DNA of 64,000 nucleotides from Marinobacter guineae (GTDB lineage Bacteria; Pseudomonadota; Gammaproteobacteria; Pseudomonadales; Oleiphilaceae), in assembly GCF_002744735.1 (NCBI RefSeq), contig NZ_KZ319342.1:168354-232353 (forward strand), written 5' to 3'. The notes beneath the pieces were generated by a model that saw only the letters and a program-made list of their open reading frames with translations, searched no databases and was not told the DNA's origin. Below, in pieces: positions 8,218 through 16,783 of the stretch (positions within the stretch are counted from its first letter, which is position 1; each line of letters opens with the position of its first letter). The translations under genes and the position numbers were made by a program.

Positions 8218-9131
8218 CGTGCCGCCCCCGGATTAACCGAATGGGCCAGCGCCTGCTCCAGTTCGGGATACCGGAACTGAAATCCTGCCCCGGTGAGCCT
8301 TGCCGGAATGGCCTGCTGGCCCGTTAAAAGGAGGCGCGCCATTTCCCCCAGTGCGACCTTGAGCACCGGTGCCGGAGCGGGAAACACAGTGGGACGGTGA
8401 AGAACTTTGCCAAGGCAGCGGGTAAATTCGGCATTGGTGACCGGATTGGGGCTGACCACGTTGAACGGTCCTGAGGCGCTGGTATTCTCGACCATCCAGA
8501 TCAGTGCTTCGACAACGTCGTCCCGGTGGATCCAGGGCATATACTGGGTGCCACTGCCGAGGCGGCCGCCAAGCCCCAGCTTGAAGGGCGGAATCATGCG
8601 CTCCAGGAAGCCGCCTCCAGGACCGGCGACGACACCGGTTCGTGAAAAGCACACTCTTACGCCGTCGTCGGCGAGAGGGAGGGCGGCATTTTCCCAGTCC
8701 CGGCACAGGCGGTGGGTAAACTCATCATGTGGGCTGGTCTCTTCGGTTACCAAGGCCGGGCCCTGGTCTCCATAAAAGCCCACTGCGGAGCCTGAGACCA
8801 GGACCTCAGGAGCCCGTTCCCAGCTGCGTATCACGGCGACGAGCGTTTCAGTGACACCGATCCGGCTGTCCCGAAGTTGCTGTTTACGATCCTCTGACCA
8901 GCGCTTGTCCGCAATGCCTTCGCCAGCCAGATTGATGACGCCATCGAACCCTGGGTGGGAGCGGAGTTGTTGCAAATCACGGATAGCCTCAACCCGGCCA
9001 CAGCAGGCTTTGACGGTTTCTGACGGTTGCCGGCTGAAAACGGTCAGTTCATGATCGCGCGCCAGCAGTTCCCGGCAAAGCACGTGCCCGATAAATCCGG
9101 TACCGCCGGTAATCAGAATCCTTTTTGTCAT
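8214..9131 (-). CDS. TIGR01777-family NAD(P)-dependent epimerase (YfcH-like)
   Basis: Extended short-chain dehydrogenase/reductase fold. The dinucleotide-binding loop is GGTGFIGHVLCREL at the N terminus; SGSAVGFYGDQG, NLAGEGIADKRW and VVSPNPVTNAEF are typical of the TIGR01777 group. The C-terminal region (ALGEMARLLLTGQQAIPARL) matches the DUF1731 tail of that family. The substrate is unknown in the family generally. The gene is translationally linked to the downstream secreted protein through a 4-bp overlap. Length (305) is normal. Confidence 0.92.
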   Translation of the reverse strand: MTKRILITGGTGFIGHVLCRELLARDHELTVFSRQPSETVKACCGRVEAIRDLQQLRSHPGFDGVINLAGEGIADKRWSEDRKQQLRDSRIGVTETLVAVIRSWERAPEVLVSGSAVGFYGDQGPALVTEETSPHDEFTHRLCRDWENAALPLADDGVRVCFSRTGVVAGPGGGFLERMIPPFKLGLGGRLGSGTQYMPWIHRDDVVEALIWMVENTSASGPFNVVSPNPVTNAEFTRCLGKVLHRPTVFPAPAPVLKVALGEMARLLLTGQQAIPARLTGAGFQFRYPELEQALAHSVNPGAAR

Positions 9132-9185
9132 GCTACTCCCTCCCGGTGCCGTCTGGTTGGCACGCGTGCTTTTTGAGCGTCCGGC

Positions 9186-9560
9186 TCAGGACGGTGTCTG
9201 TTCCAACTGAAGCATAACAACATCCCGGATGGCCTGCCCGAGGAGTGGATTTTCTCCGATCGGCGGCGCCAGATGTATGCTTGTGCCATGGGCACGCTCG
9301 AGTTCTTCGATCATCGCAGGAACATCTTTGCGCAGATGGCGCCCGGCCGCCAGGAACAGGGGCACGATGGTGAAGCTTCTGGCGCCTTCCGCGACGCCTT
9401 GGGCAATGACCGTGTCCATGGAAGGTTCCGCCAGTTCCATGTAGGCAATACGAGCATTATCGACAGCCTTGAGTGTGGGTTGGGCGAGCTGTTCAAAGGT
9501 TTCACACCAGCGCTTGTCACTGCTTCCGTGTGCCAGCAGAATAATGCGGGGGCTGTTCAT
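9186..9560 (-). CDS. CbiX-like sirohydrochlorin chelatase family protein
   Basis: 124-residue single-domain member of the CbiX/SirB chelatase family, the short form. The conserved histidines are in LLAHGS (near residue 10) and in GRHLRKDVPAM (near 73), which correspond to the metal- and tetrapyrrole-binding residues of class II chelatases. Family members insert cobalt or iron into sirohydrochlorin, but stand-alone short forms in gammaproteobacteria often lack a proven role. A strong AGGAGAGG ribosome site precedes the ATG. No cobalamin or siroheme genes are adjacent. Confidence 0.88.
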   Translation of the reverse strand: MNSPRIILLAHGSSDKRWCETFEQLAQPTLKAVDNARIAYMELAEPSMDTVIAQGVAEGARSFTIVPLFLAAGRHLRKDVPAMIEELERAHGTSIHLAPPIGENPLLGQAIRDVVMLQLEQTPS

Positions 9561-9661
9561 CGCCTCTCCTGAGTAGTCAGTTTGATGGGGGCCTGTCGTA
9601 AGTCCGGAGTGTCAGCCCGAAAACGGGCGCAACAGAATCTAAAGTAACAGGGTGACACAGA

Positions 9662-10264
9662 ATGTTCGATTGGAAAGAGATTCTGGATTTCTGGTTTGGT
9701 GAACTGGATGCGCATGGTCTGCCAGACAGTGACCACAGAAACAAATGGTTCCGGTCAGACCGAAAGTTCGATCAGGAAATCCGCCGCCGCTTTCTCTCGA
9801 TGGTGCTGTTCGCTTCGGAGCAGGGGCTGGAGCATTGGAGGCGGGAAGCCGGAGGTATACTGGCCGAAGTTCTATTGCTCGATCAGTTTTCCAGAAACAT
9901 CTTTCGGGGCGGCGCGATGGCGTTTGATCAGGATCGGCAGGCGCGAAAACTCTGCAGGCAGGCCATGCAGAAGGGGCAGGATATGTTGCTTCCTCCGGTT
10001 CAGCGGGCTTTTCTGTATATGCCTCTGCAACACTCCGAGCGCAAGGAAGACCAGGACACTTCCGTAGAATGCTACGAGCAGCTTGCCCGATCTACGCAGG
10101 GGCTCCTCGCAGACTTTTTGGGTAGCTTTCTTCAGTCCGCCCGGGATCACCGCGACATTATCATCAGGTTCGGCCGCTTTCCACACCGGAACAAGGCTCT
10201 GGGGCGGGGGGCCACGCCAGAAGAAGAGGCTTACTTGCAGAACGGTCAGCGATTCGGCCAGTAG
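9662..10264 (+). CDS. DUF924 family protein
   Basis: 200-residue helical protein of the DUF924 (YfbU/TPR-like fold) family, recognised from the N-terminal ILDFWFGEL, the LLLDQFSRNIFRG core and PVQRAFLYMPLQHSE, all signature stretches. Function is unknown in the family. The gene appears to be a single transcription unit, with 100 bp to the divergent CbiX-like gene. Confidence 0.92.
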   Translation: MFDWKEILDFWFGELDAHGLPDSDHRNKWFRSDRKFDQEIRRRFLSMVLFASEQGLEHWRREAGGILAEVLLLDQFSRNIFRGGAMAFDQDRQARKLCRQAMQKGQDMLLPPVQRAFLYMPLQHSERKEDQDTSVECYEQLARSTQGLLADFLGSFLQSARDHRDIIIRFGRFPHRNKALGRGATPEEEAYLQNGQRFGQ

Positions 10265-10461
10265 GGCGGCTCCAATAGCGCTTCTCCTTGTGAGCCCTGA
10301 TTGCCCGGATCATGAAAGCGGCGGCTTCCTTAAAATTTTGTATAAAAAATGTACATTTTGACGGGGTTGGCTATTTTGCCTGATAGAATGCGCAACACTT
10401 ACTTTTGATCGGGGTCGCGGTGTTTCGCCGCCACCCGCACGTATTCTATCGGGGACTTGTA

Positions 10462-11178
10462 ATGGTGAATTCGCGGCGGTTCCTACCCACTGGACTTCTT
10501 GCGGCCGTATTTGCGGTGCTTCCTCTCTCATCGTTTGCTGCTTCGCTTGACGATAAGTTGCTGAGCCAATTGAGTGAAGCAGCTCCAAAGCTGGACAGCA
10601 CTGTGCTAAAGACGGCGTTCAACGCATCACGCTGTGCCGTTTCCAATGGCGTCGAAATGCCGCAGCGACTGGCGGTTATCGATTTTTCGTTACCCTCCAG
10701 TGAAGAACGGATGTGGATTTTTGATCTGGAGAAGGGCCAGTTGGTGCTCCGGGACCTTGTGGCCCATGGCAAGAATTCCGGGAATTTCGAATCGACAGAG
10801 TTTTCCAACGTTGAAGGCAGCTACCAGTCCAGTATCGGACTCTTTCAGGCACGAGAGTCCTACTATGGAAAACATGGATATGCCCTCCGGCTCGATGGAC
10901 TTGAGCCGGGCATCAACGATCATGCCCGGCAGCGAGCGATTGTTATTCACGGAGCGGACTATGTGAGTGATAGCTGGGTCAGCAAGTACGGTCGGATAGG
11001 CAGAAGCCACGGCTGTCCAGCGGTGGACAATCAGGTCATCCGGCAGGTAGTTGATAATCTCAAGGGTGGCCAGCTTGTTTTCAAGTACTATCCCGATCAG
11101 GAGTGGTTACACAGTTCAGGTTTCCTCAAGTGCGATAACACAACGCTGGCGGGCAAAAACCTGCAAAAAAGTGGTTGA
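10462..11178 (+). CDS. Murein L,D-transpeptidase-like (YkuD_2) periplasmic protein
   Basis: Predicted exported protein (238 residues from this start) with a signal peptide ending LSSFAAS. The catalytic signature is present: IVIHGADYVS followed by GRSHGCPAV, giving the His and Cys of an L,D-transpeptidase-type active site. Members of this branch act on peptidoglycan cross-links or remain uncharacterised. I prefer the ATG at 10462, which has GGGGAC 7 bases upstream and leads straight into the signal peptide; a TTG 57 bp upstream would add residues in front of the signal. The AT-rich stretch at 10331-10390 upstream probably holds the promoter. The stop overlaps the -35 of the tRNA-Gly promoter. 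Confidence 0.9.
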   Translation: MVNSRRFLPTGLLAAVFAVLPLSSFAASLDDKLLSQLSEAAPKLDSTVLKTAFNASRCAVSNGVEMPQRLAVIDFSLPSSEERMWIFDLEKGQLVLRDLVAHGKNSGNFESTEFSNVEGSYQSSIGLFQARESYYGKHGYALRLDGLEPGINDHARQRAIVIHGADYVSDSWVSKYGRIGRSHGCPAVDNQVIRQVVDNLKGGQLVFKYYPDQEWLHSSGFLKCDNTTLAGKNLQKSG

Positions 11179-11202
11179 CGGCGCCGGTTGGATCCGTAGA
11201 AT
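11175..11202 (+). promoter_or_regulatory. Sigma-70 promoter of tRNA-Gly
   Basis: -35 TTGACG (11175-11180), 16-bp spacer, -10 TAGAAT (11197-11202), ending 34 bp before the mature tRNA. The -35 overlaps the stop codon of the L,D-transpeptidase-like gene. Confidence 0.7.
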
Positions 11203-11236
11203 ACGCCTCCGTTGACGGTAACAGCCGATCAGCAGT

Positions 11237-11312
11237 GCGGGAATAGCTCAGTTGGTAGAGCACAACCTTGCCAAGGTTGGGGTCGCGAGTTCGAATCTCG
11301 TTTCCCGCTCCA
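11237..11312 (+). tRNA. tRNA-Gly (anticodon GCC)
   Basis: A 76-nt cloverleaf with acceptor stem GCGGGAA/TTCCCGC, D arm AGCTCAGTTGGTAGAGC, anticodon loop TTGCCAA and T arm CGAGTTCGAATCTCG. The discriminator is T and the CCA is encoded. Anticodon GCC gives glycine. Confidence 0.97.
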
Positions 11313-11319
11313 GATTCAG

Positions 11320-11352
11320 AAAACCCGGTCTTGAAAAAGGCCGGGTTTTTTC
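11320..11352 (+). terminator. Intrinsic terminator after tRNA-Gly
   Basis: AAAACCCGG pairs with CCGGGTTTTTT around a loop of about 12 nt, followed directly by a T run. It is 7 bp downstream of the tRNA 3' end. Confidence 0.88.
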
Positions 11353-11448
11353 GTATTTGGCCACCACAAACTCGGCGCCGTGGTTTCTGGTCAGGTATAC
11401 TCGGCAGCCTGTTTCATATCCTGATTCTGTGGGGGAGGCATGCCTGTC

Positions 11449-12261
11449 ATGAAAGTACATTCGCTGTTTGTATACCCCGTCAAGTCCCTGTCCGGCATAG
11501 AGGTGAGCAGCTTTGACACCGATGATTTCGGCCCGGTGGCAGACAGGCGCTGGATGATCGTCGACGATGACCGCCGTTTCGTGACCCAGAGGGAGCATCC
11601 GGAACTGGCAATGGTTGCTACCGCTCTGGAGAGAGGCAATGTGATTGTCGACATTCCGGGTGAGGGCGCGTTTCCCCTGATGGCCATTGATGATATGGCC
11701 GGGGCTGACGGAGAGGTAAGGGTTCTGGTTTGGCGTGACTGGGTCAAGGCCGTTATCGGGCAGCCTGAAGCCAGCGAAGCCTTAAGCCGGTTCTGTGGTA
11801 AGTCAGTACGGTTTGTTTATATGCCGGACAGTTCATTCCGCCGTGTTGATGCCGGGCGAGTGGATGAATATCGGCGTGTCGGCTTTGCCGATGGTTTTCC
11901 GTTCCTGATTACCAATATGGCATCGCTTTCGGAGTTGAACGGGCGCCTCGATGCGCCGGTAGAGATGCGCCGGTTCCGGCCCAACATCGTGGTGGAGGGT
12001 GCGAAGCCATGGGACGAGGACAGCTGGCAGCAGCTGACCATTGGTGACAACAGTCTGAGCATTGTCAAGCCCTGCTCCCGCTGTGTGATGACCACCGTGG
12101 ACCCTGCAACGGGGAAGAAGGACGCCGCCTTGCAGCCACTCAGAACCCTGTCAGGCTATCGAAGAACGCCTGACGGCGTGATCTTCGGCCAGAACGCCAT
12201 TCATGAATCACCGGGAATTATCCGGGTTGGTGATCCCGTTACCATCAACAAATCGGAGTAA
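11449..12261 (+). CDS. MOSC domain protein (YcbX-like, without ferredoxin domain)
   Basis: Contains the N-terminal beta-barrel domain of the YcbX/mARC group (VHSLFVYPVKSLSGI, DRRWMIVDDDRRFVTQRE) and a C-terminal MOSC domain with the molybdenum-cofactor cysteine in CSRCVMTTVDP. Relatives reduce N-hydroxylated compounds using molybdopterin. At about 271 residues it lacks the C-terminal [2Fe-2S] ferredoxin domain of E. coli YcbX, so it would need a separate electron donor. The GGGGGAGG ribosome site is only 1 base from the ATG at 11440 but 10 bases from the ATG at 11449, so I chose the latter. uup begins 8 bp after the stop, suggesting co-transcription. Confidence 0.9.
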   Translation: MKVHSLFVYPVKSLSGIEVSSFDTDDFGPVADRRWMIVDDDRRFVTQREHPELAMVATALERGNVIVDIPGEGAFPLMAIDDMAGADGEVRVLVWRDWVKAVIGQPEASEALSRFCGKSVRFVYMPDSSFRRVDAGRVDEYRRVGFADGFPFLITNMASLSELNGRLDAPVEMRRFRPNIVVEGAKPWDEDSWQQLTIGDNSLSIVKPCSRCVMTTVDPATGKKDAALQPLRTLSGYRRTPDGVIFGQNAIHESPGIIRVGDPVTINKSE

Positions 12262-12269
12262 AAATAAAC

Positions 12270-14222
12270 GTGCCTTTGTTAACGCTGGACTCAGTTTCCC
12301 TGGCTTTTGGAATGCACCCGCTGTTGGACCAGGCATCGCTGGTAATCGACGCCGGAGAGCGTGTGTGTTTGCTGGGACGGAATGGCGAAGGCAAGTCCAC
12401 CCTGCTCAAGATTGTCAGTGGAGAAGTGGTACCTGATGGCGGGGTGGTGCGTCTGGATGACGGCTCAGTGCTTGCGGTGCTGCCACAAAACCTGCCATCG
12501 GAGGATTCCCGCACTGCCTATGAAGTGGTTGCCGGTGCGTTTCCGGAAACCGGGGCCTTGCTGGCGGAATTTCATCAGCTGTCCCAGCATGCGGATGAGT
12601 CCAGCCTGGACCGCCTGATGAAAGTCCAGGAACGCCTGGAAGCCCTTGATGGCTGGCGGCTGGATCAGAAGGTAACCTCCATTCTCGGCCAGTACGGTGT
12701 CGACCCGGATCAGACGCTGAACACGCTGTCCGGCGGTTGGCAACGCCGTGTGCTGCTGGCAAAAGCCCTGGTCGCTGATCCGGATATCCTGTTACTGGAC
12801 GAGCCTACGAACCACCTCGATGTGCCTGCCATCGCATGGCTGGAGGAAGCTCTGGGTCAGTTCCGTGGCGCCATGCTGTTTGTCAGTCACGACCGGGCGT
12901 TTATCCGGCGCATGGCCACCCGAATTGTTGAGCTGGACCGGGGGAAGCTGGTGAGCTTTGCCGCCACCTATGACCGTTATCTTGAACTGAAGGAAAAAGC
13001 GCTGGAAGAGGAAGAGCGGCAGAACGCGCTGTTCGACAAGCGGCTCAAGCAGGAAGAAGCCTGGATTCGCCAGGGTATCAAGGCGAGGAGGACTCGCAAC
13101 ATGGGCCGGGTGCGCGCGCTTCGGGCCATGCGCGAGGAACACCGGCAACGGAGAGTACGTGGCGGTACCGCAAGCTTCGCGGTAGAGGATGCAGCCCGTT
13201 CAGGCAAGCTGGTGGTTGAAACCCGGGATGCGGGCTTCGCCTATCCCGATGGCACGCCGGTGATCCGCGATATGAACCTGACTATCCTCAGGGGTGACAA
13301 GATCGGCCTCGTGGGCGAAAACGGGACCGGCAAAACCACTTTGGTTCGCCTTTTGCTCGGAGACCTGGAACCAACTGAAGGTTCAGTGCGTCTGGGGACC
13401 AATCTGCAAGTGGCCTACTTTGACCAGCTTCGTGGCGAACTGGATCTGACCCGGAATGCACTGGACAACCTCTCCGAGGGCCGTGAATTCATTGATATTA
13501 ATGGTCAGAGCAAGCATGTGCTTGGTTATTTGCAGGAGTTTCTGTTCACACCGGAACGGGCCAGGTCGCCCGTCAGTGTGTTCTCTGGTGGCGAACGTGC
13601 GAGGTTGCTGCTTGCCAAGCTGTTCAGCAAGCCTGCGAACATTCTGGTGCTTGATGAACCGACCAACGATCTGGATGTGGAGACACTGGAGTTGTTGGAA
13701 GAACAGTTGGCGGAATTTGCCGGAACAGTGATCGTTATCAGTCACGACCGGGAGTTTCTTGATAATGTGGTCACTGAAACGGTATTCCTCGATGGGTCGG
13801 GCAAAGTGCGGGAGTTTGTCGGTGGTTACACCGACTGGCGCCGGCAGGGCGGGCGTTTCCCTTCGGAAGCGACAGGTAATCGGCCGGACAAACAGGACAA
13901 AGCCAGAAAATCGGGAAAGCAAACCGTAAACAAAAGTGAACAAAAGGCGCCAGGAAGTGCAAAACAGGCAGCGCCCCCGGAACAGAGTAAGCCCGTCAAG
14001 CTGAGCTACAAGCTCAAGCTGGAGCTCGAACAGCTGCCCGGGCAGATCGAGGCGCTGGAGCAGGAAGTCGCCGGCCTGAAGGAAAAGATTTCCTCGGCTG
14101 ATTTTTATTCAGGCCCACCAAACGAAGTCTCGGACACTCTGGAAGCATTGACGGAAACGGAAAACCGTCTGGAGAAGGTTATCGAGCGGTGGATGGAGCT
14201 GGAGGAACAGGCAAATCAATGA
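12270..14222 (+). CDS. uup: ABC-F ATPase Uup
   Basis: Soluble ATPase with two ABC cassettes and no membrane domain. Walker A motifs are GRNGEGKST (about residue 36) and GENGTGKTT (about 350); signatures are LSGGWQRR and FSGGERAR; Walker B regions are LLLDEPTNHLD and LVLDEPTNDLD. The stretch SKHVLGYLQEFLF in the second cassette is typical of Uup rather than the other ABC-F groups, as is the charged C-terminal coiled coil (about 560-650). Uup acts on ribosomes and affects precise excision of transposons. GTG start. The last bases overlap the start of the next gene (ATGA). Confidence 0.93.
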   Translation: MPLLTLDSVSLAFGMHPLLDQASLVIDAGERVCLLGRNGEGKSTLLKIVSGEVVPDGGVVRLDDGSVLAVLPQNLPSEDSRTAYEVVAGAFPETGALLAEFHQLSQHADESSLDRLMKVQERLEALDGWRLDQKVTSILGQYGVDPDQTLNTLSGGWQRRVLLAKALVADPDILLLDEPTNHLDVPAIAWLEEALGQFRGAMLFVSHDRAFIRRMATRIVELDRGKLVSFAATYDRYLELKEKALEEEERQNALFDKRLKQEEAWIRQGIKARRTRNMGRVRALRAMREEHRQRRVRGGTASFAVEDAARSGKLVVETRDAGFAYPDGTPVIRDMNLTILRGDKIGLVGENGTGKTTLVRLLLGDLEPTEGSVRLGTNLQVAYFDQLRGELDLTRNALDNLSEGREFIDINGQSKHVLGYLQEFLFTPERARSPVSVFSGGERARLLLAKLFSKPANILVLDEPTNDLDVETLELLEEQLAEFAGTVIVISHDREFLDNVVTETVFLDGSGKVREFVGGYTDWRRQGGRFPSEATGNRPDKQDKARKSGKQTVNKSEQKAPGSAKQAAPPEQSKPVKLSYKLKLELEQLPGQIEALEQEVAGLKEKISSADFYSGPPNEVSDTLEALTETENRLEKVIERWMELEEQANQ

Positions 14223-14890
14223 ATGTGAACTACGATTTCAGGTTTCAGGACGGACGAACCGTCGAGTTTAAAGTCACTGATCAGCCGTCACCGGCGTCCG
14301 GATCATTGCCCTCGTGGACCAAACTCGAGCATTGTCAGTGCAGTAACTGCCCGTTGAAGGCTGCAGACACGCCTTATTGCCCGGCAGCCACTGAGATACT
14401 GCCTGTTGTCGAAGCATTTCAGGCAGAAGATGCCTACCAGAAGGTTGAGGTGAAGGTTACGGACGACCGGCGCAGCTATGTGAAACAGACTGCACTGGAA
14501 GAAGCTCTCAGATCTTTGCTTGGGCTGAAAATGGCAACCAGCGGTTGCCCTGTGCTGTCAGAGCTCAAGCCTATGGCTGTGCACCACCTGCCTTTTGCCA
14601 ATACCGATGAATTCATTATGCGCAGCGTGTCTCATTACCTGCTGCAGCAGTATTTCGCCAAGCGCAATCATCGGGCGCCAGACTGGGATCTGAAGGGGCT
14701 TGTTGAAAGAAATCAGAGATTGCAGCTTGTAAATCAGGCCCTTTGGCAGCGCATTCATTCGGTCTGCAAGGGTGACAGTAATCTGAAAGCGTTACTGAAT
14801 TTCTTCTCGATGGCGTCAAGTGTCAGCTTCTCGCTGGAAAGTCAGCTTCGGAAGCTTGAGGCAAAAATGGGCGGGGAGGGGAGTGAATAG
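14219..14890 (+). CDS. Conserved hypothetical with N-terminal cysteine cluster (possibly DUF6901)
   Basis: 223-residue cytoplasmic protein. Near residues 38-58 it has HCQCSNCPL followed by YCPAA, a Cys-X-Cys-X2-Cys...Cys arrangement that could bind zinc or an iron-sulfur cluster, and another Cys in SGCPVLSEL. The rest is mostly helical. I believe it corresponds to a conserved domain of unknown function seen in gammaproteobacteria (DUF6901), but this is from memory. The ATG overlaps the uup stop by 4 bases, so the two proteins are probably translationally coupled, and a role linked to Uup is possible. Confidence 0.82.
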   Translation: MNVNYDFRFQDGRTVEFKVTDQPSPASGSLPSWTKLEHCQCSNCPLKAADTPYCPAATEILPVVEAFQAEDAYQKVEVKVTDDRRSYVKQTALEEALRSLLGLKMATSGCPVLSELKPMAVHHLPFANTDEFIMRSVSHYLLQQYFAKRNHRAPDWDLKGLVERNQRLQLVNQALWQRIHSVCKGDSNLKALLNFFSMASSVSFSLESQLRKLEAKMGGEGSE

Positions 14891-14909
14891 CTCTGCCTGA
14901 CAGACCGGA

Positions 14910-14930
14910 CCCGGGGCAAAGCCCGGGCTT
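14910..14930. terminator. Weak hairpin between convergent genes
   Basis: CCCGGGGC-AAA-GCCCGGG forms a GC-rich hairpin with one bulge, between the Cys-cluster gene and uspA, which converge. It lacks a real T run on either strand, so intrinsic termination is uncertain. Confidence 0.4.
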
Positions 14931-14945
14931 TCGGTCCCGTAAGTC

Positions 14946-15377
14946 TCAGTGAATCCGCACGGCCAGAACGTCGCACTCGGTACCGTGCAGAACCCCGTTG
15001 GCGGTTGAGCCCAGCAAAAGCTGAAAGCCTTTTCTCCCGTGGCTACCGACAATCACGAGATCCACGTCCTGCTCTTTGGCGAGCCTGTGAATTTCAGATT
15101 CCGGGCGCCCGACCGTGACCACCTGGTTGGTCTTGGAAACTCCGTATTGATCACCATAGGTGCCCAGTTGCTCACGGGCAGCCTTGTCGAGCTGATCCTG
15201 AAGTTCCGTCAGATCCATTGGTATATCACCGCCATAGGCGTAACCAACGGGCTCAACAACATGAACCAGCATCAGCTCCGCACCATGGGCTTCGCTAATG
15301 GCTTTCGCCTTGTCGAGCACCTGCGGGGCTTCTTCGGTCAGATCAATGGCAACAAGCATTTTCTTATAGGCGGACAT
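14946..15377 (-). CDS. Universal stress protein, UspA family
   Basis: 143-residue single-domain Usp. It starts MSAYKKMLVAIDLTEEA and ends with the ATP-binding signature GSHGRKGFQLLLGSTAN (G-X2-G-X9-G-S/T), so it belongs to the nucleotide-binding branch. Such proteins respond to starvation and other stresses. It is a single transcription unit. Confidence 0.94.
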   Translation of the reverse strand: MSAYKKMLVAIDLTEEAPQVLDKAKAISEAHGAELMLVHVVEPVGYAYGGDIPMDLTELQDQLDKAAREQLGTYGDQYGVSKTNQVVTVGRPESEIHRLAKEQDVDLVIVGSHGRKGFQLLLGSTANGVLHGTECDVLAVRIH

Positions 15378-15528
15378 GGCATCGCTCCTTCGCGCACGGG
15401 ATTGTCTTGAGGATAGTACCTTAAATCTAATCGGAAAAGTCTAGTGGGAAACTGACAGGTATCAATATAGACGGCGGAAAACGCTTTTCCGGCAAGCAAT
15501 TAGGCCTGCCAGAAAAGGCGGGGGAGAA

Positions 15529-16347
15529 TTAGGCGCTGCCTTTCAGGAGCTTGATGGTGGCAGCAAGTCCCTTCAGGATACCTTTGGAATAGCGGTCAAT
15601 CACGAAACCCACATTTTTTTCGTTGTAGTTGATGTAGGAGCCCCGGATGAACTGCCATTTGGACGAAATATCGTTGAGGGTTGCTTTCAGTTCCGGTGTA
15701 CCTTCGCCCTGCATCACAGTCTGGAGCAATGCGTCCAGCTCTGCGGCCTGCACATCAAGCGGCGTTTCAGATGAGGAGCCCTGAAACGTTTGGGCCACTG
15801 ATGAGTTGGTGCGTACCGAATACTTGGCCATCATCTGCGCCATTTTTACGGCCGCCAACCGGGCTGCCTCAACTCTGGGGTCGGTCTCGGTCTCTGAGCT
15901 GTCCTGCGCGATTCGATAGAGCTCCGTTGCCTCTTCGTTCATGGCAAGAGCCTGGTTGGCCATGTCGGACACCAAACGCAGATCCGGATAGCCCCGGTTG
16001 CGCACATCATTGATGTTGTCACGCATCAGGTTCTTGAACTTGTCGAACTCCTGGTTCAGCCCCTCAATCTCTTCGGCAGACAGCACTCCGGAATCGCTGC
16101 CGGCAATAGAATTCATGGAGTCGTTGGCTGAGTTGATACCCTGCACAATCTCGTTCAGGGTGTTGGTATCGCCGGTTCCGCTGAAACGGTAGAAGGCATC
16201 CAGAGCTACGTAGTTACTGACCCGGAAATTGTGTAGGTCGGAGAGGAATCCGTTGGCACCGTCCTGAGCGCGGGCACCCATAGAGGTCAGTGCAAGAAGA
16301 ATAAGCGCGGTCAACAGGGCGCGTATCCGCAGGTTGGCGTCTTTCAT
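15529..16347 (-). CDS. Secreted, largely helical hypothetical protein
   Basis: 272 residues with a clear signal peptide (LLTALILLALTSMGARA, cleavage before QDG). The mature protein is predominantly alpha-helical with no cysteine. The C-terminal part (WQFIRGSYINYNEKNVGFVIDRYSKGI) resembles the periplasmic four-helix sensory domains of PilJ/NarX-type receptors, but there is no membrane anchor or signalling domain, so it is a free periplasmic protein. I do not recognise the family. GGAGAG lies 7 bases before the ATG. It is divergent from fadBA across a 436-bp gap. Confidence 0.85.
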   Translation of the reverse strand: MKDANLRIRALLTALILLALTSMGARAQDGANGFLSDLHNFRVSNYVALDAFYRFSGTGDTNTLNEIVQGINSANDSMNSIAGSDSGVLSAEEIEGLNQEFDKFKNLMRDNINDVRNRGYPDLRLVSDMANQALAMNEEATELYRIAQDSSETETDPRVEAARLAAVKMAQMMAKYSVRTNSSVAQTFQGSSSETPLDVQAAELDALLQTVMQGEGTPELKATLNDISSKWQFIRGSYINYNEKNVGFVIDRYSKGILKGLAATIKLLKGSA

Positions 16348-16783
16348 CGGATGGCTCTCCGTAATGCTGTTTTATTATTGTGGACCAAAGTCGTAGATCG
16401 AAGGTAAAGTAACTCCGGCAGCCAATCAAGCAGTTTTGGTGGCGCAGGCGCCCGCAAATGTAAATAAATTTTAAATTTGCGTGATGAAGTTCTGGTTTTG
16501 TCTTAGAAGTAGCTTCCAGTTCACTGAAACATAACAATTCCATTCCAATTTTCTTCAGGCGCCTCCGGTTTTTCCGGGACTTTTGCGCCTCTTCCGAAAG
16601 AAACAAATTGACAAATGCGCCGTTTTTTTTCATCGTGTGCCCTCACGATTCAAACGACTGTATGAATTTCTGAATCGGATGATCGGGCAGTGACCTAAAT
16701 CTCGCTGCACAAACAGCCGCACTGGTGAACTGAAAACACCATCCGGCTGGAAGCAGTTCCAAACACAGACTGGAGATCAGTTG
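16348..16783. promoter_or_regulatory. Intergenic region upstream of fadBA and a secreted-protein gene
   Basis: 436 bp without a convincing gene. It should hold two divergent promoters. On the plus strand a TTGACA at 16608-16613 could be a -35 for fadB, with a poor -10 (CATCGT) 17 bp later. A possible PsrA-type operator follows at 16651-16664. The middle of the region is AT-rich (16450-16560). Confidence 0.5.
16651..16664 (+). promoter_or_regulatory. Possible PsrA/FadR-type fatty-acid operator
   Basis: CAAACGACTGTATG matches the PsrA-type consensus (G/C)AAAC-N4-GTTT(G/C) at nine of ten defined positions. It lies about 120 bp upstream of fadB and just downstream of a possible TTGACA -35. In Pseudomonas, PsrA represses fadBA until long-chain acyl-CoA is present. 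Confidence 0.45.

Noticed and set aside
16214..16633. 139-codon frame upstream of the secreted helical protein
   Set aside because: Its 3' part overlaps the signal-peptide region of a better-supported gene and the translation looks random. The region is better read as a divergent promoter region.
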